This document shows positions 14,284 through 26,300 of a DNA stretch of 64,000 bases, piece after piece. The notes below the pieces were generated by a model. That model had not been told where the DNA came from and made no database searches. It was given only the letters and a program-made list of their open reading frames with translations. This stretch comes from Hoplostethus atlanticus. Lineage: Eukaryota; Chordata; Actinopteri; Trachichthyiformes; Trachichthyidae. The stretch lies in NCBI GenBank assembly GCA_034670405.1, contig JAXDDX010000310.1:139501-203500 (forward strand), in the 5' to 3' direction. Both the position numbers and the translations under genes were made by a program. Each line of letters begins with the position of its first letter. Positions within the stretch are counted from its first letter, which is position 1.

Positions 14284-15520
14284 ACCTCTCTCTGTCTCTC
14301 TCTCTGTCTCTATACCTGTCTCTCTCTCTCTCTCTCTCTGTCTCTACCTGTCTCTCTCTCCAGTTACAGAAAGGAAGGGTCATGCCCTGTCAGTGCTGAA
14401 GGAATGCAAGCTGGATGAATATGACGGGTTTGTTCTCTATGTCTCTCTACCTGTCTCTCTCTCTCTGGTTCACCATGGTAGTAGAGTTAGTAGAAGACAT
14501 TTTACTGAACTACTGAACTAGAAGTAAATTAAAATAAATTGAAAATCAAAATTAAAAAAAAAACTAAAGTAACCTAAACTAAATTTAACTAAAGTAACCT
14601 AAACTAAACTTAACTAAAGTAAACTAAAGTAAAGTAACCTAAACTAAATTTAACTAAAGTAACCTAAATGAAAGTAACCTAAACTAAAGTAACCTAAACT
14701 AAAGTAAAGTAACCTAAACTAAATTTAACTAAAGTAAACTAAACTAAAGTATCCTAAACTAAAGTAAAGTAACCTAAACTAAATTTAACTAAAGTAACCT
14801 AAACTAAAGTAACCTAAACTAAAGTAAAGTAACCTAAACTAAATTTAACTAAAGTAACCTAAACTAAAGTAAACTAAACTAAAGTAAACTAAAGTAACCT
14901 AAACTAAATTTAACCAAAGTAACCTAAACTAAAGTAAAGTAACCTAAACTAAATTGAACTAAAGTAACCTAAACTAAAGTATAGTAACCTAAACTAAATT
15001 TAACTAAAGTAACCTAAACTAAAGTAACCTAAACTAAAGTAAAGTAAACTAAACTAAATTTAACCAACGTAACCTAAACTAAAGTAAACTAAACTAAATT
15101 TAACTAAAGTAACCTAAACTAAAGTAAACTAAACTAAATTGAACTAAAGTAACCTAAACTAAAGTAACCTAAACTAAACTTTACTAAAGTAAACTAAACT
15201 AAAGTAAACTAGAGTAAACTGAACTGCAGTTTGCTCTGTCAGGCCCTGATACCAAAACAGTGACCCAGACTAATTACATTACAGAGAGAGTATTAGTGCT
15301 TACACACACACACACACACACACACAGTATATTATTATATTGTTTTTTCTAAAATGCATTTTATCATAGGAGGCGTGTGTTTTAATTTGGGTCTCTCTAA
15401 TAATAGTAATAATAGTTACACTAGTTATGATAGTTATAGTGCTACTAGTTAACACAATGGAAACAATAACAACAGACACTCAGATATGACTTCACCTGGA
15501 TTGTCTGTTTGTGTGTTCAT

Positions 15521-15558
<38 letters not shown>

Positions 15559-18500
15559 CATGGTATGTGTGTGTTCATGGTGTGTGTGTGTAAGCAGCTT
15601 TTGTGCTCAGCCCTCATAATGCTTAATGTGCTTATAGCAGATTAGCTTAACGTTACTAGGCTAGCTGCTGATCGGCTAGACTGGGGTGTGTGTGTGTGTG
15701 TGTGTGTCAGCTTTGGTGGGGATTTGGTTGAAACCTACATTTGCCAATTAGCCTGGCTGTCACCGTGGCAACCCAGGCCTCAGGTAATCCTGCAGTCAAC
15801 AGAGGAGGGTTGAATATTATGGGATGGAGGTGAGAGAGACTACTGCTTATGCTGTTCAGTAGAAACACATTCTACTAGAACTGTGTTGGTTTGAAGTTCA
15901 AATCCCTGTGGGAGAAAACAGTGAAGAAACATAAAATATAAATAAGAATAGATCATGTAACATAATCAATAATAATAACAACATACAGTATAAAAATAGA
16001 TAACAGCAGAAGACAACATGAAATGAAAATATATACAGTAGGACACATGTACCTGCTCAGGGGCACATCGGCAGTATCGGCAGACACTGGGAATCAAACC
16101 AGCAGCCAGTCAGACAGAGCCAGAGTGACTTTGGTTTAAATAGAAAACATGATTCTACTGGAGATACGAGGTTTCAGACTCTGAGCGTATGGCAAGGCGA
16201 CTGCGTTGGATGACATCATCCCCTCAGCTACATGAGTATTTTGTGAGAATGAAACGTGTTGGATCCTATTTTTTATGTGAAAGTCAAATCAGCAACATGT
16301 CATCCACAAACCAGGCTGGAAGCTTTGAACAGGATCTGGTCCTGCTGCAGCGCCTGGTAAAGACAATAGAAATACAATAGAATACAATAGAAATACAATA
16401 GAATACAATAGAACCCGTATGCCTTTGACCTCTACTGGTTGTCACTGACACCCCCCCCTACGGATTGTCAGTGACACGCCCTCTACTGGTCGTCACTGAC
16501 ACGCCCTCTACTGGTCGTCAGTGACACGCCCCCCTACGGATTGTCAGTGACACGCCCTCTACTGGTCGTCACTGACACGCCCTCTACTGCGCCTCTCCTC
16601 AGTTCACGGCGAGTCACTAAAATACCAAACAGGTGCCGGTGAGAAGAAATCTGAATAAAATATGACATGACATGAAAATGCCACATCACCGGCACAAAGG
16701 CCGCACTCTGCCAGGCGCCATCACCAAGATAGAGGCCTCAGAGTCAGTGGAAGTTTCTGATTCTACAACGGTAGTTTACGTTGACTGGTTGGGTTGGTTA
16801 GGTTAGATACTTTACGTTAACTGGTTATTTAGAATCATTAGTCACATGGTGGAGAGTAGGACTGAACATCTCTGTTTTAACCTGCCGACCTGTCTGTCTC
16901 TCTACCTGTCTGTCTCCCTCCCTACCTGTCTCTCTCTCTAGGTTGGTGTGTATAGGGGGTGATGGCTCAGTAGCAGAGCTGGCTCATGCTCTGGTCCTCA
17001 GAGCTCAGCTGGATGCCAACATACCAGAGTCTGATCCCACACCAGTAAAACCAGTAAAACCACTGGGGATCATTCCTGCTGGTGAGATGATGGATGAAGG
17101 ATGGATGGATGATGGATGATATATGCTGGATGGATGGATGGATGATGGATGGATGATAGATAGATGGATGATAGATGCTGGATGGATGGATGATGGATAA
17201 TGGATGGATGATGGATGGATGATGGCTGGATAATGGATGGATGATAGATGGATAATGGATGGATGGATGGATGGATGGATGGATGATAGATGGATGGATG
17301 ATAGATGGATGGATGGATAATGGATGGATGATAGATGGATGGATAATGGGTGGATGATAGATGGATGGATGGATGGATGATGGATGGATGAATGATGGAT
17401 AATGGATGGATGGATGGATGGATGATGGATTGATGAATGATGGATAATGGCTGGATGGATAATGGATGGATGATAGATGGATGGATAATGGGTGGATGAT
17501 AGATGGATGGATGGATGGATGGATGAATGAATGATGGATAATGGATGGATGGATAGATGATGGATGGATGATTAACAGAGCTGCTTAATCAACCAACACA
17601 ACTACTGGTTACCATAACTGGTTAGTAGAGCCGTTCACACTACTGGGTCATGGACTGGTCAACTTTGTTGCTGGGATAGAGACTTACTGGTTACTGGTTA
17701 TACTGGGTTGTTCTGGTCTTACACTGGTATGTATTCAGTTCTAGCTAATAGATAGTTTGGTTTGTATCAGTCAGAAACTAGTTATTAAATATGAACCTGC
17801 CAGTTACTCTGCACTCTACAATCAACTTACTAAGATAGACATATGAATGTTACTAGTTAATGTTGACTAATACTACTGACTAATACTACTGACTGACTTC
17901 ACTCATTCAACACACTGCAAATGTCTGGAATATTATCAGCACATCACACTACTTAGTGACAGATTGTCAACTGATTATCAACTATTAACTTACTACTTAT
18001 TGACTGGTTATCCCCTGTTAGCTAGTCTCGCTCTGCCAGACTTTTCTTCTACCGCTACCTCTATAGCTAGTATGTTGTGTTTTAACCACTACCTCTATAG
18101 CTAGCATGTTGTGTTTTAACCGCTACCTCTATAGCTAGCATGTTGTGTTTTAACCGCTACCTCTATAACTAGCTTGTGTTTTAACCACTACCTCTATAGC
18201 TAGCATGTTGTGTTTTAACCACTACCTCTATAGCTAGCATGTTGTTTTAACCACTACCTCTATAACTAGCTTGTGTTTTAACCACTACCTCTATAACTAG
18301 CATGTTGTTTTAACCACTACCTCTATAGCTAGCATGTTGTTTTAACCACTACCTCTATAACTAGCTTAACGCTACCTCTATAGCTAGTATGTTGTGTTTT
18401 AACCACTACCTCTATTGCTAGCATGTTGTGTTTTAACCACTACCTCTATAGCTAGTATGTTGTGTTTTAACCGCTACCTCTATAGCTAGCATGTTGTGTT

Positions 18501-20343
18501 TTAACCGCTACCTCTATAGCTAGCATGTTGTGTTTTAACCACTACCTCTATAGCTAGCATGTTGTGTTTTAACCACTACCTCTATAACTAGCTTGTGTTT
18601 TAACCGCTACCTCTATAGCTAGCATGTTGTGTTTTAACCACTACCTCTATAGCTAGCATGTTGTTTTAACCACTACCTCTATAACTAGCTTGTGTTTTAA
18701 CCGCTACCTCTATAGCTAGTATGTTGTGTTTTAACCACTACCTCTATTGCTAGCATGTTGTGTTTTAACCGCTACCTCTATAGCTAGTATGTTGTGTTTT
18801 AACCACTACCTCTATTGCTAGCATGTTGTATTTTAACCGCTACCTCTATAGCTAGCATGTTGTGTTTTAACCGCTACCTCTATAGCTAGCTTGTGTTTTA
18901 ATAACTACCTATTATTTAGCTGTTAGCATGTTTAGCGTTCCGCATTGAAACCAATGGACCAGCTAGCATCACATAGACACCATGTAGAAACACAAAGACA
19001 ATGAACTGTAAAGTTTCAGCTTTGTGTTAATGTTCTTAACACCTGTCTGCCTCTCTGTCTCTCTGCCACTCTTTCTTCCTGTCTGCTGCCTGCCTGTCTG
19101 TCTCTGTCTCTACAGGTTCTACAGATGTAGTTTCCTGTTCTGTTCATGGAGTCAGAGACCCAGTCACTGCTGCCATGCACATCATCCTGGGTAGGTTCTA
19201 CCGCCTCTAGATCTATAGCCAGATCATCCTCTGTAGGTTCTGCCTCCTCTAGATCTATAGTCAGATCATCCTGGGTGATCACTGATAGAAACGATCAGCT
19301 GATATTCCATCATGAAGTGACAATGTTTAGTTTAACTGACGTTAAGTTAGTTAGTTAGTTAGTTAATGTTAGGTTAGTTAGTTAACCGCTAAGACGCTAC
19401 CAGAGAACAAACACCAGACTGAATAGAACCGTCTCTAGTTACCAGTCAGTGTGTACAACCTGTCTGTCTCTCCACAGAGACAGGCAGACAGATGTCTAAC
19501 AGCAGTATCAGTTTAACTCTAACCACTGGGTTACCCTCTACTCACCGTGGGCCCGCCCCTTCACCTGCCTTCTGACCAATCACCTGCCTCCACAGCCACT
19601 AGGCCAGCCTATTAGCTCCCCCCAGGGAAGCTGCTAGCCAATCTGCTGGCAGGAGGGCAGGGCATTGTGTTTGAATGACAGGTTGTGGTGAGATGGCGGT
19701 TAATCAAACCAGGAATGACAAACCGCTAATTAACACTGAAAGCTGTGTGTGTGTGTGTGTGTGGGGGGGGGGGGGTATTGTCTTTACATATGCCTGATTA
19801 TAGTGTGAGGGAGGTAGTGTGTGTGCGAGGGGTGATTAAATAGCAGAGCAGTCTAGTGTGTGTGTGTGTGTGTGTGAGTGAGAGAGAGAGAGACAGATAA
19901 GTGTATTCAAGTGGGACCAATCTAGTTCCTGGACAGTAGAAACTGATCTGTCCCGTTCTCCAGTGTGTTATCTGCAGCCGTGGGACCAGTCTAGTTCCTG
20001 GACACTATCCCTCTTCCAGGGAGCCATCTATTGTCTGAGTGTTTGGACTTCAAATGTAGTGTAGACTGGAGTATGAATCAGTTTCTGAGTTATTGATGCT
20101 CTCCTGTTTTTGATAATTATATATTCTCCAGATACTAATAATGATCCTTTCATTGGTCAGAATCAGTTGAACTGCTGGGATCATCTGGATCATAAAGAAT
20201 TATAAAGACAACTTAACCAACATAAATCTACTATGCAAGAGATGAAAGAGAGAGTCAGAACGATGAATCCCAACAAATGAGTTCATAGAGCTGCAGATCT
20301 TCGGGGTTTAATTAGTAGGTGTCACCTTTATGTTTCATTCCCA

Positions 20344-20396
<53 letters not shown>

Positions 20397-23300
20397 ATAT
20401 GGTGTAGAAATCAGATTCTAGCTGGTGAGACAGACAGGCAGACAGACAGGTGGGGAACATTAGTTCACTAGGTTACAACAGGTATGTGGCCATATGGCAT
20501 GCTATGTGTCTGTGGGGGGACAGACAGACACGTAGACATGTATTGATTATGTGATTGGGCTGATCAATAACAAATCATATCAGTCGTCTTGACGGGGAAC
20601 CTGACTCAACTGTCAAAATGGTGAATATTGATTATCTATTGAGTTTTTTCTACCCCCCCTCTGTGAATGTGGCTGTAGTTTATGTTGCATTCACTTGTTG
20701 TGGGAGTGTTCAGGGACTATTCACTACTTTCTGAAGACGCTGGTTAACACTGAACATATTAACTTAATTAGTGATGAAACATCTGATTCATATTTTACAG
20801 CAAACCAGACAATTCAATGTTTTCTATCAGGCTTAGTTAGTAGTAGTTAGTTCTGTCTTGGTTATACATCTGTAGTTACAGAATAGATACATTACAGTTT
20901 GACCATAGAGTGTAACTGGTCAGGACTGTCAGTTAACCACTTAAGAAGCACCGGGTCAGCCCTGGGACACCAGCTGCTTTTTTCACCTTCATCACGTTTT
21001 GTAGAGTTTTTGTACAGTGACATCAAACTGACCATGAAATACACCACCTGAAAGCGTGAAATCTCACGAGTCTTAAGTGTGTAAAAAAAACAATCCCCTC
21101 TTTTGTAACAGAAGTGCTAACAAAACAGGCAAACTCACAATGGTGACTCCTTACATTTTGTTTACCCTAGCAGTCTGAAGACAAAACGAATCAAGGTGAA
21201 ATTGGTCTCAAAATGACGGCAGGGGTCCAATGACGCTGAGTATGAGTTTGTCGTCCGTCAAATGTTCAAACATTGGAGAAACTGAAGTTAAACGTCCATG
21301 TCCAATACTTTTTAACAATTAATTTTCCATACCTCTGGCGTTTCTCGCTTGCCTGTGACTTGTGAGTAGTCCTTACCAATGGGAGTGGGGTTGGAGTGAC
21401 TTGTGAGTAGTCCTTACCAATGGGAGTGGGGTTGGAGTGCGCCACCGATGCTGACGATGAATAAACATGGTCTATGTGACTTCGATCTGGTATACAGCCA
21501 GACAATGGGAGCCAAGTTTATTGATGACTGACAGGCTTTGCAGCCAATGAAATGACGATTCCAATGATGTGCAGTTTGTTATGGTTCTGTTAATGGGTTC
21601 TCTGGTGTAACAGAAGTAAACAACTTCAGTTACTAGCTCAGGAGGTCAAGAGGTTAGGAGATACTACTAGTCAAAAGGGTTCAAGAGCAGTAACCCTAGT
21701 GGTCAGCAATGGTAAAATGGGTAACCCTAACCCTTCTGAAGTGGTTAACTGGGTAATGTTGGTCAGTTATCAAAATGGTGCTGGTTAGTTACTGGGTAAT
21801 GTTGGTCAGTTATCAGGATGGTGCTGGTTAGTTACTGGGTAGTGATGGTTAGTTATCAAGATGGTGCTGGTTAGTTACTGGGTAATGTTGGTCAGTTATC
21901 AGGATGGTGCTGGTTAGTTACTGAGTAATGTTGGTCAGTTATCAGGATGGTGCTGGTTAGTTACTGGGAAATGATGGTTAGTTATTGGGTGATGTTGGTT
22001 AGTTATCAGGATGGTGTTGGTTAGTTACTGGTTGTAGTGACTTCGTTTGTCAATTTTCAATTTCAAATAGTCACTGCTAGATGCACTCGCTGGAGATTCT
22101 TTTTGACGCGCTTCTCTTGAATAAACAGTTAAAGCCACAGAAAGTACCTTTTTGAGTTGGTAGAATGAAGCAGTCAATCGGTGGATACAGGTAAGCAGGT
22201 ATGTAGGCAGGCAGGTGAGCAGGCAGGCAGGCAAGCAGCATTCAAGGCATTTTAATGCATGTATTGTTTGGTGTGTAGAGTATAAATAATAGTGGATATG
22301 TGAAGGCAAAATGAAAGGTATTCAAGGGCTTAAACTAGTAAGCTTATCTCCTGGAACAAAGTTGCGTTTAATGCGTGACCACCTCTGCCGCACTTGCATG
22401 AGAGGAAGAAACTCTCGTATCCAGCGTGTCCAGAACAGGTCTGAGATATACTGGACTTGTCTCCAGCGACGTCTGGCATAAATATCTTCTCTTTTGAATA
22501 TGCCTGGTGGCATAAGAGGTTGCACTTTCAATTGGAGTAGATGGTTTGGTGTTAATGGCTCTAGGTCATTTGGGTCATTTAAAATGGTTGTCAATGGGCG
22601 GCTGTTAAGGATGGCTTCGACCTCACATACGACTGTTTAAAGGCTTTCATCATCCAAAGTCTGTTGTCTTGTGATTGACAAGAGAATCCTTTTGATCATC
22701 CGAATCAATCTTTCCCACACTCTGAAGGTCCATTTGACTCCCTTCTGAATCAAGGTACGTTCAATGTGTTCCACATTCCAATTCTTCAAAGCTGCTTTCA
22801 ACTCTCTTTCAGTGGAGACGAAGTTGGTTCCATTATCATTACATTACATTACATTACAGTCATTTAGCAGACGCTTTTATCCAAAGCAACTTACAATGAG
22901 TGCATTCAACATAGGTAGGCAAGAAAACTACTAGTCACCAGAAATCGTAAGTGCATTTCCTTCCTAAACAAGCAACTAAGAGCATAACTAGTGTTAAGTT
23001 AAGAGTGCAATAAGTTAGTAACCTACTTTATCTTAAACAAATGAGACAAATAAGAGAATCAAATAAACAAGAGCTAAGACAAATAAGTGAACCAAATAAA
23101 CAAGAGCTAAGACAAATAAGTGTATCAAATAAACAAGAGCCAATAAACAAGAGCTCAGACACATAATTGACGACAAATAGGCAAGGCTAAGAGGAAGGGT
23201 CAGGGTAGTGTTTCCTGAAGAGGTGGGTTTTCAGCCTGCGGCGAAAGATGGGCAGCGACTCTGCTGTCCTGACATCAGTGGGGAGTTCATTCCACCACTG

Positions 23301-26300
23301 CGGGGCCAGGACAGAGAAGAGCCGTGACCGTGTAGATCGGCCGCAGGGACCTCTGAGCGACGGGGCAACCAGTCGCCTCGAGGCAGCAGAGCGAAGTGGT
23401 CGGGCGGGGGTGTAAGGCTTGACCATAGCCTGGAGGTAAGAAGGAGCTGTTCCTTTCACTGCCCTATAGGCTAGCACCAGGGTCTTGAACTGGATGCGAG
23501 CTGCTACAGGGAGCCAGTGTAGAGAACGGAGAAGGGTAGTTGTATGGGAGAACTTGGGGCGGTTGAACACCAGACGAGCTGCAGCTTTCTGAACAAGCTC
23601 CAGAGGTCTGATGGCAGACGCCGGGGCACCAGCAAGGAAGGAGTTGCAGTAGTCCAGGCGGGAGATGACAAGAGCCTGGATGAGCACCTGCGCTGCCTTG
23701 TCAGTGAGGAAGGGGCGAATCCTCCTGATGTTGTAGAGGAGGAATCTGCAGGAGCGTGTCACTGATGCGATGTTTGCCGAGAAAGACAGTTGGTCGTCCA
23801 GGGTCACACCCAGATTCCTCGCAGTCCGAGTTGATGTCACCACAGCATTATCAATGGTGATGGCCAGGTCTCGGTGCGGACAGCCCTTCCCCGGGAGGAA
23901 CACCAGCTCAGTCTTGTCCAGGTTGAGCTTCAGGTGGTGCATCGACATCCACTCATCGACATCCAGACATGCAGCAATGCGTGCCTCCACTTGTGTGTCA
24001 GAGGGGGGAAATGACAGGATCAGCTGGGTGTCATCTGCATAGCAGTGGTAGGAAAAGTCGTGTGAATGGATAACAGAACCAAGAGATGTTGTGTAGAGGG
24101 AAAAGAGGAGAGGACCTAGAACCGAGCCTTGCGGAACCCCAGTAGTGAGCCTGCGTGGGTCTGACACAGACCCTCTCAGCGTCACCTGGGAGGAGCGATC
24201 CGTTAGGTAGGATGCAAACATGGAGTGCAGAGCCTGAGACACCCATCCCCTCAAGGGTGGAGAGGAGGATCTGGTGGTTCACCGTGTCAAACGCTGCAGA
24301 CAGGTCCAGGAGTATCAGGACAGAGGAGAGAGAGTTCGCTCTAGCGGCATGGAGCGACTCCATCACTGCCAGGAGGGCAGTCTCGGTCGAGTGACCCACT
24401 TTGAACCCAGACTGGTGGGGATCCAAGAGGTTGTTCTGGTGGAGGTACAAGGACAGTTGATTGAAGACAGCACGTTCAAGAGTTTTTGATAGGAAGGGTA
24501 GAAGGGAAACCGGTCTGTAGTTCTTGACCTCAGAGGGGTCAAGTGTTGGTTTCTTCAGAAGGGGGGTGACTCTGGCAGTCTTGAAAGCAGAGGGAAAGCA
24601 TCCAGACACCAGAGACGTGTTGATGAGGTGGGTCAGGAAGGGAAGGAGTTCAGGTGCAGTAGACTGAAGCAGAGTGGATGGGACCGGGTCAAGGGAGCAT
24701 GTGGTGGGGCGGCTAGATGTAACCAGGTGAAGGACCTCGTCTGGAGAGAGAGAAAATTTCGAAGAGTTTTTTACGGTTGGAAGCATAAGTTTGAATTTTA
24801 GTGCAGAAGAAAGCAGCTTTAGCAGCAGATAGAGAGGAGGAAAAAGTGGAAAGGAGAGATTGGAAGGTAAGAAGGTCCTCCGGGAGGTTGCCATTTCTCC
24901 ATTTGCGCTCAGCCACTCTCAGGCTCCGTCTCTCAGTACGCACTGAGTCCGACAACCAAGGGGCAGGTGGAGTTTGGCGTGCAGGCCTGGAGGTGAGGGG
25001 ACAGAGATGGTCCAGAGAAGAGGACAGAGTAGAGAGAAGAAGATCAGTGGCAGTATCAGGGGATAGAAGAGAAAAAGATTCAGGGGCAGGGAGAGCAGAG
25101 AGAACAGAAGAGGAAAGATCAGTGGGGGAGAGCGAGCGGAGATTGCGACGAGAAGAAACCATGTGGGTAGGGGGAGGATGTGAGGGAGGAGAGAGAGAGA
25201 GTGTAGGACATGAAGTAGTGGTCAGAGAGATGAAGAGGAGTGACGGAGAGGTTGGCAGTAGAACAGTGTCTCGTGAAGATTAGGTCCAGTTGGTTGCCAG
25301 CCTTGTGGGTAGGAGGAGATGGGGAGAGGGCTAGGTCGAAGGAGGCGAGGAACGAAAGAAGAAGGTCAAGCTTCTCAGTCTGGATGTTGAAGTCACCGAG
25401 AAGGATGAGTCCAGAGCCATCGTCCGGGAAGTGGGAGACTAGTGTGTCAAGCTCCTCCAGGAACTCACCAGAAGGGCCTGGTGGGCGATACACAACCGCG
25501 ATGGTGAGCTTGACTGGATGAGAAACAGTGACAGCATGAAATTCAAAGGAGGAAGGAGAGAATTGTGGCAGAGAAAAAATAGAGTATTTCCATTTGCTGG
25601 AAATTAGTAGGCCAGTACCACCGCCTCGCCTCACAGCTCTGGGAGTGTGAGAGAAAGAGTACACATCTGACAGAGCAGCGGGCGTGGCAGTGTTTTCTGG
25701 GGTGATCCAAGTCTCAGTTAGAGCAAGAAAGTTGAGGGAGAGCAGGGATGCATAGCCTGAGATGAACTCAGCTTTCGGCACAGCCGACTGGCAGTTCCAC
25801 AGCCCCCCTGCCACCACTTGCTCAACGCGAGTTGAGAGAGTAGGATAGATGAGATTAGTGGGGTCGCGCTGTCTGGGTGTGACCCAGCGTCTGTGCGACC
25901 ACCGGAAAGAGGAGAGGACAGGAATGGGAAGCAAACACATGGTAGATCACAATACAATGATACGGTTTATGAAGAGTAGAAGCACCTAATCTTCGAAGGT
26001 CGTTCTTTGAAGAAGTCGGGCTTGAAAAAGTCACCTGTTGCCTTTGTTCACCTAGCCTTCGTTTGCCTGACGCTTTCAAAGCAGCAGAGGTTTAGGACTG
26101 CTTCCACTGATTGCTAATTGTCTGCCAGGAGTGCAGGCCCCTCCCAGACAATTAACAAGGCAATTGGCCTAGCTTGGTGAAACTACCTTCAATAGGGGCT
26201 ATGACACAAACAGAAACTGACCAACTAGCAGCTAACAATAGACTACTGATTAAAGCACTAATACTTAAGCAATCAAAGTACAGCTAACAGCAACCTGGTA

